Of a DNA stretch of 64,000 bases, positions 30,011 to 39,597 are shown piece by piece. Made by a program: the position numbers and the translations under genes. The notes beneath the pieces are model-generated. The model saw only the letters and a program-made list of their open reading frames with translations. It was not told the origin of the DNA and did no database searches. Positions within the stretch are counted from its first letter, which is position 1. Every line of letters begins with the position of its first letter. Origin of the DNA: an uncultured Sphingomonadaceae bacterium. Lineage in GTDB: Bacteria > Pseudomonadota > Alphaproteobacteria > Sphingomonadales > Sphingomonadaceae. Location: NCBI GenBank assembly GCA_937995515.1, contig CALKJZ010000001.1, positions 1 through 64,000 on the forward strand, written 5' to 3'.

Positions 30011-30708
30011 CAGGGGCACCAGTGGATGTCGATCGCCTGCTCGGCATCGGCAAGAAGCCGGCCGACGGGAAGCCGCGAGGACGGACCATCGGCGATTGCG
30101 CGTTCGAGGGTCGCCCGCATGTCCGCCCCCTGGAGCGCGAAGGTGATGGCGTCGGCTGCAAGCAGGGCCTGCCGGGTGAGGGTGACCCGCAGGACGGGCG
30201 CCTCGGCCGCCAGCGGATCCGGGCGGACCGCCACGGCAAGGTGCGGCGCCTCGAGCGCGTTGGCGAGATCGGGGCCGGGGAAGATGGATGCGACATGGCC
30301 GTCGGCACCCATTGCAAGCCAGGCGATGTCGGGCGCCCAGTCCAGCGCCTTCAGCCGCGCATTGGCGGTGCGGGCTGCAGCCGCCGGGTCGCCGTCGCCG
30401 CCCGCGGTCAGCGGGATCACCGTCGCGCCAAGCGGCGCGAAGATGCGGGCCAGCATGCCGGCGTTGGAGGCCGGGTCGGTGAAGGGGACCATCCGGTCGT
30501 CGGTGGGCACGATCGTCACCTGCGACCAGTCCAGCTCGGTGCCGGCAAGCCGCCGCAGCGCGGCCTCCTGCGCCCGCCCCGCGGGGAGCACGGCGAGCGC
30601 CTCGCCGCGCTCGGCGATCGCGCCGGACAGCACATAGTGCACGTCGCCCGCGACAGCGTCGACCATGGCTTCTGCCGTCTCGTAATCCCACCACTCATGT
30701 TCGATCAT
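30010..30708 (-). CDS. pgl: 6-phosphogluconolactonase
   Basis: Pgl hydrolyses 6-phosphogluconolactone to 6-phosphogluconate. The 232-residue protein has the SOL/DevB motifs VTIVPTDDRMVPFTDPASN and MGADGHVASIFPG and ends with the RLPVGRLL region. Overlap with glk indicates cotranscription. Zwf, Edd and Eda are not in the window, so the pathway is split between loci. Confidence 0.92.
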   Translation of the reverse strand: MIEHEWWDYETAEAMVDAVAGDVHYVLSGAIAERGEALAVLPAGRAQEAALRRLAGTELDWSQVTIVPTDDRMVPFTDPASNAGMLARIFAPLGATVIPLTAGGDGDPAAAARTANARLKALDWAPDIAWLAMGADGHVASIFPGPDLANALEAPHLAVAVRPDPLAAEAPVLRVTLTRQALLAADAITFALQGADMRATLERAIADGPSSRLPVGRLLADAEQAIDIHWCP

Positions 30709-30943
30709 GCCGCATCTTCCTGTCGCATGGGCCCGTCGCAGCTGGCCGCTGCAACCGGCGCCCGGGGGCCGGGGCAGACCCTGAGACCCTGCGCCCGCAG
30801 CCTGTCCTAGGCGATCCGGCGGCCCCTGTCTGCCCGGGCCGCACGCCCCCCGGTGCGGGCGGCGGAAAGGCGGCTTCCAGCGCCACCACGGGCAGCAGCG
30901 CCTGCCCTTGCGAAAAGAAAGAGGGGAAGGGCTGCAGGGACGG

Positions 30944-32551
30944 TCATCCGCCAACGATATCCGCACCGAATGGCGGCAGCCGGCCCCCGCCATCGGCGCC
31001 GTTGACGGCCCAGATCGGCACGCCCCCGCAAGGGGCATCCACGGCCGACTCCGAGATGTTGAAGCGGCACACCAGCCGCTCTTCCGCCGCCTCGCGGCAC
31101 AGGACGAGCAGCCGCTCGCCGGCCACCGTGCAGCGGACATCGCCGAGGCGCAGCGCCGGGTGGGCGCGGCGCAGCGCCACCAGCCGCCGTGTGAGGCGGA
31201 GGTGCGAGCCCGGGCTGGCCTCCTGCACGTCGGCTGCAAGGGCAGCGTGGGTTGCACCGAACGGCAGCCACGGCGTGCCGGAGGTAAAGCCGAGGCCGGG
31301 ATGGGCCTTCTGCCACGGCATGGGCGTGCGCGCGCCATCGCGGCCGAGGGTGAGCGGCCAGTTGGCGATCGCCTCGGGGTCGCGCAGCTGCTCGAACGGC
31401 ACGTCTGCCTGGCTCAGCCCCAGCTCCTCGCCCTGGTAGAGAAAGACATTGCCACGCAGGCAGAACAGGAGCGTCTGGGCCATGCGCGCAAAGGGCCCGG
31501 CGCAGCCGGGCGGCGCCCAGCGGGAGACCCAGCGCGGCGCATCGTGGTTGGAAAAGGCCCAGCTCGGCCAGCCCTCGCCCGGAGCGCCGGGCCAGGCGCC
31601 GAGCGTCTCGGCCACCAGCCCCGGGGTCAGGCGGCCGGCATGGAGAAAGGCGAACCCGTAGGCGCTCGACAGGCGCCGGTCGCCAGCGGTGAAAGCCTTC
31701 ATCTCGGCCACCGGGTCGGCCCCCACGACCTCGGCAACCGTGAAGATGGCGCCATGCGCATCGCACACCGCCCGCAGCCGCTCGAGAAAGCCGGTGATGC
31801 CGGGGTGGGACCGGTTGAAGCGCTGCTCCTGATAGTCGACGGGGCGCGTGCGCGGACCGCCCGGCGGTGCGGGCGGATTGTCCTTAAGGCCCGGTGCATG
31901 CATGGCGAAGTTGATGGCATCGAGCCGGAAGCCATCGACCCCGCGGGCGAGCCAGAAGCGCGCGATCCCGAGAAGTGCGGCCTCGACCTCCGGGTTGTGG
32001 CCATTGAGCTGGGGCTGTTCCTTCAGGAAGTTGTGCAGGTAATATTGGCGACGGCGGGCGTCCCATGTCCAGGCCGGGCCGCCGAACACCGATTGCCAAT
32101 TGTTGGGCGGGCTGCCGTCGGGCTTCGGGTCGGCCCAGACGAACCAGTCGGCTTTGGGGCCGGTCTGCGACTGGCGGCTCTCCCGGAACCAGGGGTGCTG
32201 ATCGGATGTGTGGCAGTAGACCTGGTCGATGATCACCCTGAGCCCCAGCGCATGGGCCCGGTCGAGAAGCCGGTCGAAGTCGGCGAGCGTGCCGAAGACC
32301 GGGTCGACGTCGCAGTGGTCGGCGACATCATAGCCGAAATCGGCCATGGGGGAGCGGAAGAAGGGCGAAAGCCAGATGGCATCGACCCCGAGCGAGGCGA
32401 TGTGGGGCAGCCGCTGGACGATCCCGGGAAGATCGCCGACCCCATCGCCGTCCGAGTCCTGGAAGCTGCGCAAATAGACCTGGTAGACAGTGGCGCCCTT
32501 CCACCATGGCGCCGCGCCCGGCGCCGTGCGGGGCCCGGTGGCGCAGCTCAC
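30944..32551 (-). CDS. GH13 alpha-glucosidase / oligo-1,6-glucosidase
   Basis: A cytoplasmic alpha-glucosidase of 535 residues (no signal peptide), releasing glucose from maltose or isomalto-oligosaccharides. It has all catalytic elements: VYQVYLRSFQDSDGDGVGDL, CHTSDQHPWF, the nucleophile Asp in GVDGFRLDAINF, the acid/base Glu in FTVAEVVGAD and the transition-state Asp in FSNHDAPR. The GTG at 32551 overlaps the stop of the upstream GH13-like gene (GTGA), so the pair is translationally coupled. A 235-bp gap separates it from pgl. Confidence 0.92.
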   Translation of the reverse strand: MSCATGPRTAPGAAPWWKGATVYQVYLRSFQDSDGDGVGDLPGIVQRLPHIASLGVDAIWLSPFFRSPMADFGYDVADHCDVDPVFGTLADFDRLLDRAHALGLRVIIDQVYCHTSDQHPWFRESRQSQTGPKADWFVWADPKPDGSPPNNWQSVFGGPAWTWDARRRQYYLHNFLKEQPQLNGHNPEVEAALLGIARFWLARGVDGFRLDAINFAMHAPGLKDNPPAPPGGPRTRPVDYQEQRFNRSHPGITGFLERLRAVCDAHGAIFTVAEVVGADPVAEMKAFTAGDRRLSSAYGFAFLHAGRLTPGLVAETLGAWPGAPGEGWPSWAFSNHDAPRWVSRWAPPGCAGPFARMAQTLLFCLRGNVFLYQGEELGLSQADVPFEQLRDPEAIANWPLTLGRDGARTPMPWQKAHPGLGFTSGTPWLPFGATHAALAADVQEASPGSHLRLTRRLVALRRAHPALRLGDVRCTVAGERLLVLCREAAEERLVCRFNISESAVDAPCGGVPIWAVNGADGGGRLPPFGADIVGG

Positions 32552-34392
32552 CGAACCGCCACCGCCCCGCCGCAGACGATGCCCTCAAGCGGCGGGATCT
32601 CGATGGCGAGGCGGCCCGGCACCGAAGGCTGGGCGCCGGTTCCAAGCCGGCAGGCGGTCACCTCGATGCGCGGGTCGATGGGGATGTTGGCCCGCAGAGG
32701 CAGGCCGGAGGTGTTGAAGGCCACGACAGTGGCGATGAAGGGGGCGCGGTTGCCGCCCGGCTCGCGCCGGGCGACTGCGAAGAGACCAGGCCCATCCGGC
32801 TCGGCGGCGCGCACGCGCTGGAGGCCGAGGCACAGGGCCGGATCCTCCGCCCGCAGGGCGGCGAGCGCTGCGATGCGGCGACAGAGCGGGTGGTCCGTAT
32901 CCCGGTTGGCCTCCTCAGCCGTCGCGGCCGTGCCATGGAGCGGCGTTGTGCTGTCGGACAAAACCCGGCTCGGCATCAGCGGCTGGCGCTCGTTGCCGGC
33001 CCCCTTGCCGACAAAGCCCTGCTCGTCGCCGAAACAGAGGGCGGGAACGCCGCGCAGCCGCAGCATGGCGTGCGGAAACTTCACCCGGGCGAGCTGCGCC
33101 TCGGGGCTGGCGGCCCGGTTGTCCGCGCGCACGAGGAAGGAGAGGCGGCCCCGTTTGTCCTCGCCCCGAAAGGTTGGCATGGCAAGCGCTGCCGCCTCGC
33201 CCCCTTCACAGGCCACATCCTGGGCAAACGGCCGGGCAAGGCGCGCGGGCGGCGCGCCTGCGGCCACCACCTCGACCACGGCCGCAGGGAAGGCGGCATC
33301 GCGCATGGCTGCAAGACCGTCGCGGCGGGTGCAGCCGGCATGGATGCCCGGCACCGGCTCGGGCGCGCCGCCGCAGATGTGGAAGTGGGGAATGCCGCGT
33401 GCCTGGGCCTGCGCCCGCATCGCCGGCACGAAGGCCTGCCGGAACTCGGGGTTTGCCCGGTTTGCGCCAAGCACGCGAAAGCCGTCGATCCCCGTCCGGT
33501 CGACGAGGGCGCCGAAGATGTCGATCATGCCCGCAGCCACCAGCGGATGGGATCTCACGAGGTCGTCGAGCCCGTCGATGTCGCCCCGGAGCGCGCCCTC
33601 GCCGTGCGCGGTTGCGGTGCCGCGATTGTGATACCAGATCCGATCGTTGAGCGAGGCCTCAGCCCTGGCGCGTTCCCGGCCGGGCAGCACGAACGGGCTG
33701 CAGGCATCGGTCGGGTCGGTCAGCTCGGCGACGTTGCCGGCCGTCTGATGCGCGGGCCAGGTGGCGAAAAGGCGGCCGTTGGTGGGATGGCCGAGGTCTT
33801 CAAGCCTGCGGGTCCACGGATCATGGGCAAGGATGCGATAGGGGCAGTCATTGGCCGGGCATTCCCGGTCGCCGATGATGTCGGCGGTGTGGCTGGCAAG
33901 GATGTCGAGACAGACCTTGATCCCTTGCGCGTGCGCGGCAGCGACCAGCGCCTCGAGCCCGGCTGCGGTGCCAGGATGCGGGTCGGGTCGCGTGAAGTTG
34001 CGGATCCACCTGCCGCGGTAGCCGGCCGATTCGCCGCCGGGCGGGCCGGCAACCGGCGTGTTCGCAGGGACGGGCCCGATCAGGATGGCAGTGACGCCCG
34101 GCCGCTTGAGATAGGCGAGCCAGCGTGCGAGGCGCCCGGAGTCGCCGCCATGGAAGACGCGCGCGTCGGCCGGGTCGAACCCATGGTCGAGCCGGCCGCC
34201 GCGGATGCCGCCGCGATCGTCGCCCGGGTCGCCGGTCTCGAACCGTTCGGGCAGGAGGTGGCAGAGGATCTCGTCTTCGGGCGGCCGGTCGCGAAGGGGT
34301 TGCGCCGCTGCCGGAGCGCCGGGCGAAAGCAGCAGGAGGCCAAGTGCCAGCCGCCAGCCGCCCGTCAGGCGCCGCCACATCCCCGCGGACAT
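32548..34392 (-). CDS. Exported GH13-like protein with lost catalytic residues
   Basis: A 614-residue secreted or periplasmic protein (signal LALGLLLLSPGAPAAAQ). It has the overall shape and many landmark motifs of exported alpha-amylase-family proteins: LPERFETGDPGDDRGGIRGG, FHGGDSGRLARWLAYL, GESAGYRGRWIRNFTRPDPH, RGDIDGLDDLV and LCFGDEQGFVG. The four classic active-site regions are altered. Region I reads LDILASHTAD (Asn to Ser before His). Region II reads GIDGFRVLGAN, with no Asp at the nucleophile. Region III reads FHICGGAPEP, with Gly for the acid/base Glu. Region IV reads TFRGEDKRGRL, where NHD is expected. It is probably not hydrolytic and may bind glucans. First gene of the sugar cluster. 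Confidence 0.85.
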   Translation of the reverse strand: MSAGMWRRLTGGWRLALGLLLLSPGAPAAAQPLRDRPPEDEILCHLLPERFETGDPGDDRGGIRGGRLDHGFDPADARVFHGGDSGRLARWLAYLKRPGVTAILIGPVPANTPVAGPPGGESAGYRGRWIRNFTRPDPHPGTAAGLEALVAAAHAQGIKVCLDILASHTADIIGDRECPANDCPYRILAHDPWTRRLEDLGHPTNGRLFATWPAHQTAGNVAELTDPTDACSPFVLPGRERARAEASLNDRIWYHNRGTATAHGEGALRGDIDGLDDLVRSHPLVAAGMIDIFGALVDRTGIDGFRVLGANRANPEFRQAFVPAMRAQAQARGIPHFHICGGAPEPVPGIHAGCTRRDGLAAMRDAAFPAAVVEVVAAGAPPARLARPFAQDVACEGGEAAALAMPTFRGEDKRGRLSFLVRADNRAASPEAQLARVKFPHAMLRLRGVPALCFGDEQGFVGKGAGNERQPLMPSRVLSDSTTPLHGTAATAEEANRDTDHPLCRRIAALAALRAEDPALCLGLQRVRAAEPDGPGLFAVARREPGGNRAPFIATVVAFNTSGLPLRANIPIDPRIEVTACRLGTGAQPSVPGRLAIEIPPLEGIVCGGAVAVR

Positions 34393-34481
34393 GGCAGCGG
34401 CTCTGGCAGAGATGGCCGCTGGCCTGCAAGCGGCCGCATCCCCCTTGGCGCGGGCGCGCGCGCGCTCTAACGCAGGCAGTC

Positions 34482-35156
34482 ATGGTCACCCCCTTCTCCC
34501 CCGTGCCGGACCGGCAGGCGCGGGCTGCGCGCCTTGCCATGGTCGAAAGCCAGCTGATGCCGAGCGGCGTCGTCGAGCCCCGGCTGGTCGAGGCGTTCCG
34601 CACGGTGCCGCGCGAGCGGTTTGTCCCGCCCGAGCGGCGGCTGCTGGCCTATGTCGATGCCGCCCAGCCGCTTGCGCCCGGACGCGCGATGATGCCGCCG
34701 CTCAGCCTCGGCCGGCTGCTGCAGGCGCTCGCGCCCCGGGGCGGTGAGCGCGCGCTCGTGGTCGGGGCGGGCATGGGCTATTCGGCCGCAGTCCTGGCGG
34801 CGCTCGGCTGCATCGTGACGGCGCTCGAGGAATCGCCCGATCTCGCAGCCGCCGCGCGCAGGGCACTCGCCAACTCGGCGCAGGTGGTCGAAGGGCGGCT
34901 GGTGGACGGCTGGGAGACCGACCCGCCCTACGACCTCATCCTGATCGACGGCGCCGTCGAGGAGGTGCCCGGGCGGATCGCAGGCCAGCTGCGCGAGGGC
35001 GGGCGCCTGGCGGCGGTGGTGATCGGCGGGGATGGCGTGCCGCGCGCCGCGGCCGGGGCGCGGGTGGCCGGACGGCTGCATCTGGAGCCGCTGGCCGAGG
35101 CCGGGGCGCCGCTCCTCGCCGGCTTTCAGCGCGCCCGGGGCTTCGTCTTTGCCTGA
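34482..35156 (+). CDS. Protein-L-isoaspartate O-methyltransferase-like protein
   Basis: A 224-residue SAM-dependent methyltransferase of the PIMT family. The SAM motif is RALVVGAGMGYSAAVLAALG, followed by YDLILIDGAVEEVP. True PIMTs have a GQTISQP loop that recognises the isoaspartyl substrate; here the aligned stretch reads PGRAMMPPLSLGR, so repair activity is doubtful. This degenerate type often precedes tolC in sphingomonads. ATG at 34482 with AGG nearby; its stop overlaps a possible TTG start of tolC. Confidence 0.8.
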   Translation: MVTPFSPVPDRQARAARLAMVESQLMPSGVVEPRLVEAFRTVPRERFVPPERRLLAYVDAAQPLAPGRAMMPPLSLGRLLQALAPRGGERALVVGAGMGYSAAVLAALGCIVTALEESPDLAAAARRALANSAQVVEGRLVDGWETDPPYDLILIDGAVEEVPGRIAGQLREGGRLAAVVIGGDGVPRAAAGARVAGRLHLEPLAEAGAPLLAGFQRARGFVFA

Positions 35157-35190
35157 CCGCATCGCGCCCCACCCGGGCCCGGCATGCGCC

Positions 35191-36603
35191 ATGCTGGTGC
35201 TCGCCCTCGTCTCCGCGCTCGTCGGGCTCGCCGCCCCGGTACACGCGCTCACGCTCGAGGAGGCGGTTGCCAGCGCCTATGCGGGCAACCCCGTGCTTGC
35301 GGCCCAGCGGGCGCTGGTGCGGCAGGTCGACGAAGGCGTGCCGATTGCGCTGTCGCAGGCCCGGCCCACGCTCAGCCCGCAGCTGAATGTGCGGCAGGAT
35401 CTGCGCGACGGCTTCAACGACGACGGCCGGCTCGTCTCGGCCGGAGCGGTGCTGGGCCAGCCGATCTTTCTCGGCGGGCGGGTGCGGGCCGGCGTGGAGG
35501 GCGGGGAGCAGCGGATCGAATCGGCGCGCGCGCGGCTGACAGCGGCCGAAAACGCCATCATCGTGGCAACGGTTGCCGCCTATGCCGACGTGCTGCGGGC
35601 GCGCAGTATCGTGCGGCTCAACGAAAACCAGGTCCGCGTCCTCGGCGAACAGCTGCGCGCCAGCCGCGACCGGTTCGAAGTCGGCGACCTCACCCGCACC
35701 GATGTGGCGCAGAGCGAGGCGCGCCTCGAGGCCGCGCGCGCCAACCTGATTGCGGCGCGCACGCGCGAAGTGCAGGCCGAGCAGGCCTTCCAGCGCCTGA
35801 CCGGCCTCGCCCCGGCCGACCTCCAGCCGCTGCCGCCGCTGCCACCGCTGCCGCCGAGTGCCGCCAGCGCCCGCGAGCAGGCGCTTGCCGCCAATCCCGA
35901 CCTTAAGGCCGCCCGGTTCGACGAGAATGCGGCGCGCGCCGATGTGAAGTCGATCGCCGGCGAACGCTGGGGCTCGGTGCGGCTGCAGATCGCGGGCCAG
36001 TATCAGGATTTTTCGGGCGGCGGCGGTACGGTCGGCTTCGGCGGCTTTTCGGGCTTCAACGCCAGCATCGGGGTGTCGGCCACCATGCCGCTGCTGACCG
36101 GCGGGCTGATCGCCGCCCGCACCCGGCAGGCCCAGGCGCGCCAGAGCCAGCTGCTCGAGACCATCAGCCAGACCGAGCGGCTGCTCGACGAGGAGGTGGC
36201 CCAGCGGTTCGCGCAGCTGCGCAACGCCGAGGCCACCATTGCCTCGGCACAGGCAGCCGTTGCCGCCAACCGGCTCGCGGTGGAAGGCGTGCGGCAGGAG
36301 AATCTGGTGGGCAGCCGCAACATCATCGATGTGCTCAACGCCGAGCAGGAGCTCCTGAACGCAGAGATCGCGCGCGAGAATGCCGAGCGCGACCGCTATG
36401 TCGCGGCCTATGCGCTCCTCGAGGTGACAGGCGACCTGTCCGCGCTGATGGCCCGCCTGCCCGTCAGCCGCTATGATCCGGGCGAGAATGCAAGGCGCGT
36501 GCGCCGCTCGTGGGGCGAGTTCCGCGTCGATCCCGACCCGCGCGAGAGCCGCGAGCGCAACCGGGCACGCCTTGCACCGGGCGCCGTTGCGGAGGAGCGC
36601 TGA
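35191..36603 (+). CDS. tolC: TolC-family outer-membrane efflux channel
   Basis: The outer-membrane exit duct for type I secretion and RND/MFS efflux, 470 residues. It has a signal peptide (LVLALVSALVGLAAPVHA), two OEP repeats with long helices, the LSQPIFLGGRV-like strand pair (GAVLGQPIFLGGRVRAG and SATMPLLTGGLIAART) and the hairpin motif DLTRTDVAQSEARL. The C-terminal tail is Arg-rich. ATG at 35191 used; a TTG at 35149 overlapping the upstream gene would lengthen the signal peptide by 14 residues. Next gene starts one base after the stop. Confidence 0.92.
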   Translation: MLVLALVSALVGLAAPVHALTLEEAVASAYAGNPVLAAQRALVRQVDEGVPIALSQARPTLSPQLNVRQDLRDGFNDDGRLVSAGAVLGQPIFLGGRVRAGVEGGEQRIESARARLTAAENAIIVATVAAYADVLRARSIVRLNENQVRVLGEQLRASRDRFEVGDLTRTDVAQSEARLEAARANLIAARTREVQAEQAFQRLTGLAPADLQPLPPLPPLPPSAASAREQALAANPDLKAARFDENAARADVKSIAGERWGSVRLQIAGQYQDFSGGGGTVGFGGFSGFNASIGVSATMPLLTGGLIAARTRQAQARQSQLLETISQTERLLDEEVAQRFAQLRNAEATIASAQAAVAANRLAVEGVRQENLVGSRNIIDVLNAEQELLNAEIARENAERDRYVAAYALLEVTGDLSALMARLPVSRYDPGENARRVRRSWGEFRVDPDPRESRERNRARLAPGAVAEER

Positions 36604-36604
36604 G

Positions 36605-36892
36605 ATGGCCCGCAAACCGCTCGACCCCAATCTGAACGACATCCTGAAGTCCATCCGCGAGACGATGGGCGCAGCCGAGGGACCCGCCGCAGGCGACGGG
36701 CCGGCCCCCGAGGCGGAGGCGCCCGCGCCGCCGCTTGCGCCGCCGCCCTCCCCTGCCGTCCAGCGCACCGTCGAGGATGTGCTCGCCGAGCTTGCCGCCC
36801 CGCACGTGAAAAGCTGGGTCGATGCGCATCTGCCGGAGATTGTCCAGCGCATGGTGGCCGCGGAGGTGGAGCGGCTTCTGCGGCCGAAATAG
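36605..36892 (+). CDS. DUF2497 / PopZ-like protein, miniature form
   Basis: The 95-residue protein has the three-part PopZ layout in compressed form. There is an N-terminal amphipathic helix ([15 protein letters not shown]), an acidic proline-rich linker of only about 30 residues ([14 protein letters not shown]), and a C-terminal oligomerisation region ([18 protein letters not shown] and [17 protein letters not shown]). PopZ organises cell poles and anchors ParB-parS in Caulobacter. The position between tolC and valS matches the conserved alphaproteobacterial neighbourhood. Function in this organism is inferred. Confidence 0.8.
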   Translation: MARKPLDPNLNDILKSIRETMGAAEGPAAGDGPAPEAEAPAPPLAPPPSPAVQRTVEDVLAELAAPHVKSWVDAHLPEIVQRMVAAEVERLLRPK

Positions 36893-36938
36893 GGCCGCCT
36901 TGCCGAGGCCGGACGACGCCGCTACGCCGCGCCGCAGC

Positions 36939-39569
36939 ATGGCCGAACCCACTCTGCCCAAGACATTCGAACCCGCCGCCTTCGAGGCCCGGTGGTACCG
37001 GCGCTGGGAGGAAACGGGCGCGTTCCGCCCGGCCCGCCCGGAGGCGAGGCCCTATACCATCTGCCTGCCGCCGCCCAATGTCACCGGCTCGCTGCACATC
37101 GGCCACGCGCTCGACCAGACCCTGCAGGACGTGCTCATCCGCTGGCAGCGGCTGAAGGGTGCCGACGCGCGCTGGATCGTGGGCACCGACCATGCCGGGA
37201 TCGCAACCCAGATGGTGGTGGAGCGGACCCTCGCCGCCGAGGGGCTCACGCGCGAGGCGCTGGGCCGGGACGCGTTCCTCGAGCGGGTGTGGCAGTGGAA
37301 GGCGCTCTCGGGCGGTGCCATCACCCGACAGATGCGCCGGCTCGGCGCCTCGTGCGACTGGGCACATGAGCGCTTCACGATGGACGACGGCATGACGCGC
37401 GCGGTCACGCACGCCTTCGTCACGCTCCACGAGCGCGGCCTCATCTACCGCGACAAGCGGCTGGTCAACTGGGACCCGAAGTTCCAGACCGCGATCTCCG
37501 ACCTCGAGGTCGAGAACCGCGAGGTGGAGGGCCACTTCTGGCACCTCATCTACCCGCTTGCCGACGGCTCGGGCCACCTGGTGGTGGCAACGACCCGGCC
37601 CGAGACGATGCTCGGCGATACGGCCGTCGCCGTCCACCCCGACGATGCGCGCTACCGGCACCTCGTCGGCCGCATGGTCGCACACCCGCTGACCGGCCGG
37701 ACGATCCCCGTCATCGCCGACCCGTGGGCCGACCCGGACCTCGGCTCGGGCTGCGTGAAGATCACCCCGGCCCATGATTTCAACGACTGGGCGGTCTTCG
37801 AGCGCAACCGCCACATCGGCTGGCTCACCGTGATGGACAGCCACGCGCGGATCATCGCCGCCGATGGCGTGCCCGAGCGCTTCGTCGGGCTCGACCGGTT
37901 CGAGGCGCGCCGGGCCGTCGTGGCGGAGCTGGAAGCCCTCGGCCTCGTGCACCGCATCGAGGACCGCCTCGTGCAGGTGCCGCACGGCGATCGCTCGGGC
38001 GTTCCCATCGAGCCGCTGCTCACCGACCAATGGTATGTCGATGCGCCGCGGCTGGCGATTGCGGCGCGGCGCGCGGTGGAGGATGGCCGCACCCGGTTCG
38101 TGCCGGAAAGCTGGGCGAAGACCTATTTCCACTGGCTCGACACCATCCAGCCCTGGTGCATTTCCCGCCAGCTCTGGTGGGGCCACCGGATCCCGGCCTG
38201 GTACGATCCGCAGGGCCGCGTGTTCGTCGCCAGGACCAAGGCCGAGGCGCAGGCGCACGCGGGCAAGGATGTGCCGCTGCGGCAGGACGAGGATGTCCTC
38301 GACACCTGGTTCTCCTCCGGCCTGTGGCCGTTTGCAACCCTCGACTGGCCCGACAAGGAGCCCGACCCGCGGCACTTCCCGGGCTCGGTGCTGGTGACGG
38401 CCTTCGACATCATCTTCTTCTGGGTTGCGCGGATGATGATGCAGTCGCTGGAACTGACCGGCTCCCACCCGTTCGACACCGTCTACATCCACGGTCTCGT
38501 GCGCGACCAGGCCGGGCAGAAGATGTCGAAATCGAAGAACAACACCGTCGACCCGCTGGAGCTGGTGGACCGCTATGGCGCGGATGCGCTGCGCTTTACC
38601 ATGGCCGCCTGCGAGACCCAGGGCCGCGATGTCCGGTTCGACGAGCAGCGGGTGGCCGGATACCGCAACTTCGCAACCAAGCTCTGGAACGCGGCGCGCT
38701 TCGCGCAGACCCAGGGCATCGGCGCCTCCGCCTCCCCCGAACCGCCCGGCGCGGCCCACGCCATCAACTGCTGGATCATCGCCGAGACGGCCGCCATGGC
38801 CGCCGACGTCGACCGGCACCTTGCCGGGTTCCGCTTCGACCAGGCAGCCGAGCGGGCCTATCATTTCACCTGGGGGCTGTTCTGCGACTGGTATCTGGAA
38901 CTGGCAAAGCCGCTTCTGGCCGGCGGAGACGCGACAGCCGCCGAGACGCGCGCGGTCGCAGGCTGGGCGCTCGACCAGATCCTCGTGGTGCTGCACCCGT
39001 TCATGCCGTTCGTGACGGAAGAGCTCTGGCACGCGCTTGGCGCGCGCGGGCACGATCTCATCCTCGCGGCCTGGCCGGCCGCGCAGACCGGGCGCCCGGA
39101 GGCAGCCGACGAGATCGGCTGGCTGATCGAGCTCATCTCGGCCATCCGCTCGGCCAGGGCCGAGCTCAACGTGCCGGCCGGCGCCCGGCTGGCCCTGCAC
39201 GCGCCCGAGGCCGACCGCGCAACCGCCGCGCGGCTCGAACGGCACCTGCCGGCGCTCGAACGGCTGGCGCGGGTGGGCGAGATCCGCAGCGGGCCAGCGC
39301 CCGCCGGCAGCGCGGCGCAGATCGTCGTGGCCGGCGCCGCCTACGCCCTGCCGCTCGAAGGGGTGATCGATCTCGCCGCCGAACGCGCGCGACTGGAAAA
39401 GGCCGCAGCCCAGGCCGAGAGGGAGGCCGCCGCCCTCGCGGCACGGCTGGCCAATCCGGGCTTTGCCGGGCGCGCGAAGCCGGAAGCCGTGGCGAAGGCC
39501 CGCGATGACCATGCCGCGCGCAGCGCCGAGGCCATCCGGCTGCGCGCCGCGCTGGCGCGGCTGGGATAG
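36939..39569 (+). CDS. valS: Valyl-tRNA synthetase
   Basis: Charges tRNA-Val with valine and edits threonine. The 876-residue enzyme has class Ia signatures [15 protein letters not shown] (HIGH) and [10 protein letters not shown] (KMSKS), the CP1 editing insert ([19 protein letters not shown]) and a C-terminal coiled-coil arm ([20 protein letters not shown]). The ATG at 36939 starts [12 protein letters not shown]. It follows the PopZ-like gene by 46 bp and converges on ygfZ. Confidence 0.97.
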   Translation: MAEPTLPKTFEPAAFEARWYRRWEETGAFRPARPEARPYTICLPPPNVTGSLHIGHALDQTLQDVLIRWQRLKGADARWIVGTDHAGIATQMVVERTLAAEGLTREALGRDAFLERVWQWKALSGGAITRQMRRLGASCDWAHERFTMDDGMTRAVTHAFVTLHERGLIYRDKRLVNWDPKFQTAISDLEVENREVEGHFWHLIYPLADGSGHLVVATTRPETMLGDTAVAVHPDDARYRHLVGRMVAHPLTGRTIPVIADPWADPDLGSGCVKITPAHDFNDWAVFERNRHIGWLTVMDSHARIIAADGVPERFVGLDRFEARRAVVAELEALGLVHRIEDRLVQVPHGDRSGVPIEPLLTDQWYVDAPRLAIAARRAVEDGRTRFVPESWAKTYFHWLDTIQPWCISRQLWWGHRIPAWYDPQGRVFVARTKAEAQAHAGKDVPLRQDEDVLDTWFSSGLWPFATLDWPDKEPDPRHFPGSVLVTAFDIIFFWVARMMMQSLELTGSHPFDTVYIHGLVRDQAGQKMSKSKNNTVDPLELVDRYGADALRFTMAACETQGRDVRFDEQRVAGYRNFATKLWNAARFAQTQGIGASASPEPPGAAHAINCWIIAETAAMAADVDRHLAGFRFDQAAERAYHFTWGLFCDWYLELAKPLLAGGDATAAETRAVAGWALDQILVVLHPFMPFVTEELWHALGARGHDLILAAWPAAQTGRPEAADEIGWLIELISAIRSARAELNVPAGARLALHAPEADRATAARLERHLPALERLARVGEIRSGPAPAGSAAQIVVAGAAYALPLEGVIDLAAERARLEKAAAQAEREAAALAARLANPGFAGRAKPEAVAKARDDHAARSAEAIRLRAALARLG

Positions 39570-39597
39570 GCCGCACGCCCCCGGCGGGAGCCGGCCC

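Noticed and set aside
30709-30943. CTGAGA near 30,780 as a possible TPP riboswitch
   Set aside because: The rest of the TPP core is missing and the downstream genes are pgl and glk, not thiamine-related.
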